A DNA stretch of 9,355 nt from an uncultured Lysobacteraceae bacterium (GTDB lineage Bacteria; Pseudomonadota; Gammaproteobacteria; Xanthomonadales; Rhodanobacteraceae), in assembly GCA_946480705.1 (NCBI GenBank), contig CAMLLF010000103.1, forward strand, positions 1-9,355, given 5' to 3'. Of the stretch, positions 7,087-9,355 are shown one piece after another (position 1 is the stretch's first letter; every line of letters begins with the position of its first letter). The notes beneath the pieces were generated by a model. It was not told where the DNA came from, ran no database searches, and saw nothing but the letters and a program-made list of their open reading frames with translations. A program made the position numbers and the translations under genes.

Positions 7087-7806
7087 TCACGCGGCGCAGC
7101 GCGCCGGTTCGTCGCCTTCTGCACACTGCTGCAGATCGTCCGGCGACAGCACGCGGATTTCGCGCCGCTCGACCGCGATGACGCCGCGCGCGGCGAGCTG
7201 CGACAGCGCGCGCGTGACGGTTTCGTGCTTGATGCCGAGGAAGCTCGCGATGTCGACGCGACTCATGCGCAGCAGGAAATGGCAGGCCGAAAAGCCGAGC
7301 GCGCGATGGCGCCGCGACAGGTCGAGCAGGAACGCCGCGACACGCTGTTCGGCCGTCAGCGTGCCGAGCGTCAGCATCCAGTAGTGATCGCGGCGCAACT
7401 CGAGCGCAAGCGAGCGAGTCACCAGGGCCTGGAGCGAGGCCATGGCCGCGCAGGCGGCCATCACGGCCGGATACGGCAGTTCGAGCACTTCGCAGGCATC
7501 GAGCGCGACGATATCGACGGTGTGCGTGTCGCTGCCGATGGCTTCCACGCCGAGCAGGTCGCCGCGCATCGGGAACCCGGTGACCTGCTGGCGGCCGTCG
7601 CTGCTCGACACGCTCGCACGCAGGAAGCCGGCGTGGACGAGATACAGCGCATTGAATCGCTGCCCGGCGCGATACAGGTGCTCGCCCGCGCGCAGGCGGC
7701 GTCGCGTGACCGGCACATAGGTCGACAGCGTCGCGATGTCGATCAGTTCGTCGACGCCGCGCAGTGGCGGCAGCGGCAGGGAGTGCACGGCGGCGGTCGT
7801 GGTCAT
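7087..7806 (-). CDS. Crp/Fnr-family transcriptional regulator lacking N-terminal Fe-S cysteines
   Basis: A 239-residue regulator of normal family length. The N-terminal cyclic-nucleotide-binding-like beta-roll spans about residues 20-135, with the FNR-type stretch GDLLGVEAIGSDTH (82-95). A long dimer helix follows, then a winged helix-turn-helix: MSRVDIASFLGIKHETVTRALSQLAARGVI-like region at 181-210. The recognition helix carries E195, T198 and R199, corresponding to FNR E209, S212 and R213, so a TTGA-type half-site is expected. FNR's N-terminal cysteine cluster is absent: the only cysteines are C105, C119, C175, C228 and C237. It therefore resembles FixK/DNR-like members that are controlled by expression or another ligand. 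The start at 7806 was chosen because upstream codons in this frame run through the promoter and operator. It converges on the kinase gene with a 3-bp gap and is preceded by array B. Confidence 0.92.
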   Translation of the reverse strand: MTTTAAVHSLPLPPLRGVDELIDIATLSTYVPVTRRRLRAGEHLYRAGQRFNALYLVHAGFLRASVSSSDGRQQVTGFPMRGDLLGVEAIGSDTHTVDIVALDACEVLELPYPAVMAACAAMASLQALVTRSLALELRRDHYWMLTLGTLTAEQRVAAFLLDLSRRHRALGFSACHFLLRMSRVDIASFLGIKHETVTRALSQLAARGVIAVERREIRVLSPDDLQQCAEGDEPARCAA

Positions 7807-7842
7807 GGCGGTTTCACTCGGCAGGGTTGCGGCGACGGCTGC

Positions 7843-7876
7843 ACGGTAGCGAGCGAGCCGCTGCTGCTTGACCACG
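7843..7876 (-). promoter_or_regulatory. Putative crp/fnr promoter with conserved GACCACG element
   Basis: On the minus strand CGTGGTC (plus GACCACG, 7870-7876) is followed by CTCGCTACCGT, whose TACCGT (plus 7843-7848) is a poor -10-like match. Spacing from GACCACG to this hexamer differs by only one base from the usp promoter, and CTCGCTA is shared between the two. The absence of good hexamers fits an activator-dependent promoter. Evidence rests mainly on the match to the usp upstream region. Confidence 0.42.
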
Positions 7877-7881
7877 TCCGC

Positions 7882-7916
7882 GCAACGGTCGGTAACGATG
7901 CGTAACTGCCGGTAAC
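7882..7916. promoter_or_regulatory. Operator array B: GCAAC-N5-GTAAC-N5-GTAAC-N5-GTAAC
   Basis: Four 5-mers in perfect 10-bp phase: GCAAC at 7882-7886 and GTAAC at 7892-7896, 7902-7906 and 7912-7916. The first three units match array A in order and orientation, with extra agreement in the spacers (GCAACGRTCGGTAAC in both). The array is about 76 bp upstream of the crp/fnr start on the minus strand and 60 bp upstream of the RNR-like gene on the plus strand, so it could serve both. Confidence 0.75.
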
Positions 7917-7927
7917 CCGAGCGGGAA

Positions 7928-7941
7928 TTGACCTGCCTCAA
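7928..7941. promoter_or_regulatory. FNR/ANR-type dyad TTGAC-N4-CTCAA
   Basis: TTGACCTGCCTCAA preserves the TTGA and TCAA halves of the FNR consensus TTGAT-N4-ATCAA at the correct 14-bp length. Its centre lies 41.5 bp before the ATG of the RNR-like gene, the classic distance from an FNR-activated transcription start, so transcription could begin at or close to that ATG. It may be a target of the adjacent Crp/Fnr protein or of another FNR-family regulator. Relative to the crp/fnr gene it lies beyond array B. Confidence 0.6.
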
Positions 7942-7975
7942 GACCGCTGCGCCGCGGCCGCGCGACAGTGGTGCC

Positions 7976-9004
7976 ATGGACTTCGGTTTCCGCTATCGCA
8001 ACGGCGTGCACGCCACGCAGGCTTCCTTCGTCGACCCCGCCGCGGTCGAGGCGTGGGACGCGTGGTTTCGCTGGCGCGAAGGCAACGAACTGCGCGACAT
8101 GACGATCGACACGACTTGGTCGCGCGTCACGCAGGCGCTGTGCGAACTCGAACCCGGCCTGCCCGCACGACACGAGCAACTCGTCGGCGAAGCGATCAGC
8201 AGCTGGCGGCTGCTCGTCGACGCGCGGGCTCTCGCGGGCGCGGGACGCCGAAATTTCAGCTGGCCCGCGGACCGCTTCTGCGCGTCGATCAACCTCGCCC
8301 GCTTCGTGAGCCTGCCGTTCACGCCGAAGGCGGCGTTCCAGCGCCACGCGCTCGACGCGACGGTCCGTCTTGCCGTGCGCCTCATCGACAATGTCCGCCT
8401 GACCACGCCGCAGGACGGCACGCCGCCGCGGCTCGGCGTGATCGGACTCGCCGACGCGCTGGCCATGCTCGGCCTCGACTACGCCTCGGAACACACCGCG
8501 CGCGCTGCGGCGCAGATCGCGCGCGACTTCGCGCGCGCCGTGCTCGACGCGACGAACGAACTCGCGCGCGAACGCGGCAGCCGCGCCGATCGTCACGAAG
8601 TCGACCGCGCGGTCGCACGCGCCGACGCGCTCGGCGAAGGCGCGGATCTCGGCCTTCGCATCCGGCGCCACGGCCTGCGTATCGGACCGCTGACCGCGAT
8701 CGACCGCCAGCCGCAGCTCGCACTCGTCGCGAACAACGTCGCCGACGCGATCTCGCCGCTACGCGGGGAAAAAGCCGTCTACATCATCCGCAATGCCGAC
8801 GGCGAACGCCGCATCGCGGCATCGGGCTTTGCGATCACGCTGTGGCACCAGCTCGGCGCCCGCGCCAACGACACGACATTTCCGCAGAGCACCGCGGCAA
8901 CCGCCGGCGATGCCGGCGTCGCGAACATCCGCGCCGCGATGCTGCCGTGGTTCGACCACGCGGCCGAAACGGCAGCAGAACCCGTCGACATCGTTACCGC
9001 GTAG
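7976..9004 (+). CDS. Ribonucleotide reductase large-chain-like protein without the catalytic core
   Basis: A 342-residue protein with two blocks resembling ribonucleotide reductase alpha chains. Residues about 45-90 (TTWSRVTQAL, SSWRLLVDARALAGAG) resemble the N-terminal block that ends in the W-R-F-L-P-x-G-R-x-L-A-G-A-G region. Residues about 101-201 (FCASINLARFV, TVRLAVRLIDNV, RLGVIGLADALAMLGLDY, NELARERG) match the C-terminal part after the active site. A weak match to the final phosphate-loop region follows (QPQLALVANNVADAISPL, 245-262), with its P-T-G residues lost. The intervening barrel with the radical cysteine and substrate site is missing; only C56 and C102 remain, C102 aligning with one of the redox-active cysteines. 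Family chains are usually about 600-1000 residues. Catalysis is therefore unlikely; a regulatory or binding role is possible. The ATG at 7976 is preferred because an upstream TTG in the same frame is inside the FNR-type box. Confidence 0.72.
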   Translation: MDFGFRYRNGVHATQASFVDPAAVEAWDAWFRWREGNELRDMTIDTTWSRVTQALCELEPGLPARHEQLVGEAISSWRLLVDARALAGAGRRNFSWPADRFCASINLARFVSLPFTPKAAFQRHALDATVRLAVRLIDNVRLTTPQDGTPPRLGVIGLADALAMLGLDYASEHTARAAAQIARDFARAVLDATNELARERGSRADRHEVDRAVARADALGEGADLGLRIRRHGLRIGPLTAIDRQPQLALVANNVADAISPLRGEKAVYIIRNADGERRIAASGFAITLWHQLGARANDTTFPQSTAATAGDAGVANIRAAMLPWFDHAAETAAEPVDIVTA

Positions 9005-9057
9005 GCGCGTCGCCGCGATCGCGCAGTCGTGATGCTTGCGATAGAGCTGGATCGATG

Positions 9058-9132
9058 TGGTGGGCCGTGATGGACTCGAACCATCGACCAACGGATTAAA
9101 AGTCCGATGCTCTACCACTGAGCTAACGGCCC
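9058..9132 (-). tRNA. tRNA-Lys (anticodon UUU)
   Basis: The minus strand folds as a full cloverleaf: acceptor GGGCCGT pairs with ACGGCCC, the D arm is GCTCAGTGGTAGAGC, the anticodon loop is CTTTTAA (anticodon TTT), and the T arm is GATGG-TTCGAGT-CCATC. The discriminator A is followed by an encoded CCA (plus strand 9058-9060). The anticodon stem has one T-T mismatch at its outer pair. The D loop is one base shorter than usual for this tRNA. It converges with the RNR-like gene, 53 bp from its stop. Confidence 0.97.
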
Positions 9133-9183
9133 ACAGGAAGGTGTTGCTGGGCGCTGGCGAGGGCCGGCGCGCGAGGGACGCGA

Positions 9184-9212
9184 AGTTTAGAGCCTGGACT
9201 GGGAGCAGACAA
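9184..9212 (-). promoter_or_regulatory. Putative promoter of tRNA-Lys
   Basis: On the minus strand TTGTCT (plus 9207-9212, 4 of 6 to TTGACA) and TAAACT (plus 9184-9189, 4 of 6 to TATAAT) are 17 bp apart, the optimal spacing. Transcription would start near 9177, about 45 nt before the mature tRNA. The rest of the gap 9133-9267 shows nothing else. Confidence 0.5.
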
Positions 9213-9267
9213 GTCCGCCATTCCGCCGGCCGTCGCAGCTCGAAAGCGGCGCGAAGAAGGGTCCGCT

Positions 9268-9355
9268 TCAGCGATACCGCGTCGGGTCGGGAAGCCCCGC
9301 ATCGCGAAAGCCTTCGGCGCGGCAGGCGACGCGGATGGACGTCGGCGCCGCGCTG
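9268..9355 (-). CDS. C-terminal end of an unidentified minus-strand gene (partial)
   Basis: An open frame enters from the right edge and ends at a TGA (plus strand 9268-9270). The visible 28 residues end in GFRDAGLPDPTRYR. Third codon positions are G or C in about 24 of 28 codons, which matches the real genes in the window and argues for coding. Too little is visible to assign a family. It would lie upstream of tRNA-Lys on the same strand, though the tRNA appears to have its own promoter. Confidence 0.45.
   Translation of the reverse strand, partial: SAAPTSIRVACRAEGFRDAGLPDPTRYR

Noticed and set aside
8759..9118. Open frames crossing 9058-9132 on both strands
   Set aside because: They translate a tRNA gene; the typical peptide-like string arises from the T arm and anticodon arm.
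1..9355. CRISPR array, insertion sequence, integrase or attachment site next to tRNA-Lys
   Set aside because: No regularly spaced long repeats, transposase or integrase motifs, or duplicated tRNA 3' end were seen.

Overview
The window is GC-rich with very strong G/C preference at third codon positions. Its gene content (an E. coli-type cytochrome bd oxidase, a FixL-like PAS hybrid kinase with an OmpR-type regulator, an FNR-family regulator, a universal stress protein and a GNAT remnant) suggests a betaproteobacterium of the Burkholderiales, probably a low-oxygen or stress-response locus. This is inferred from protein style and composition; no marker gene fixes the genus.

Layout. Positions 1-1140 (minus) hold the first ~380 codons of cydA, cut by the window edge. 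After a 435-bp gap comes an orphan polytopic membrane protein of GT-C glycosyltransferase type (1576-3021, minus). Positions ~3213-3660 (plus) are a broken GNAT acetyltransferase gene with at least three frame disruptions. A universal stress protein (3695-4117, minus) is divergent from a two-component operon: an OmpR/PhoB-type response regulator (4340-5074) and, overlapping it by 4 bp, a soluble PAS-GAF-HisKA-HATPase-REC hybrid histidine kinase (5071-7083). A Crp/Fnr-family regulator without the N-terminal Fe-S cysteines (7087-7806, minus) converges on the kinase with a 3-bp gap. Divergent from it is a 342-aa protein (7976-9004, plus) resembling a ribonucleotide reductase large chain with its catalytic core removed. 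tRNA-Lys(UUU) (9058-9132, minus) and the end of an unidentified minus-strand gene close the window.

How the parts may work together. The most striking non-coding signal is a pair of matching operator/promoter modules, one upstream of usp and one upstream of the crp/fnr gene. Each has GCAAC followed by two or three GTAAC repeats in exact 10-bp phase, then a GACCACG element at identical spacing and a -10-like hexamer at nearly identical spacing. Tandem 5-mers in helical phase are typical of OmpR-family regulators, so the response regulator encoded between the two modules is the obvious candidate binder. A dyad of FNR type (TTGA-N6-TCAA) lies between the second module and the RNR-like gene. The inferred circuit is: PAS kinase, response regulator, usp and the Crp/Fnr regulator, then the RNR-like gene. 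cydA next door fits a low-oxygen theme, but no matching operator was seen in front of it.
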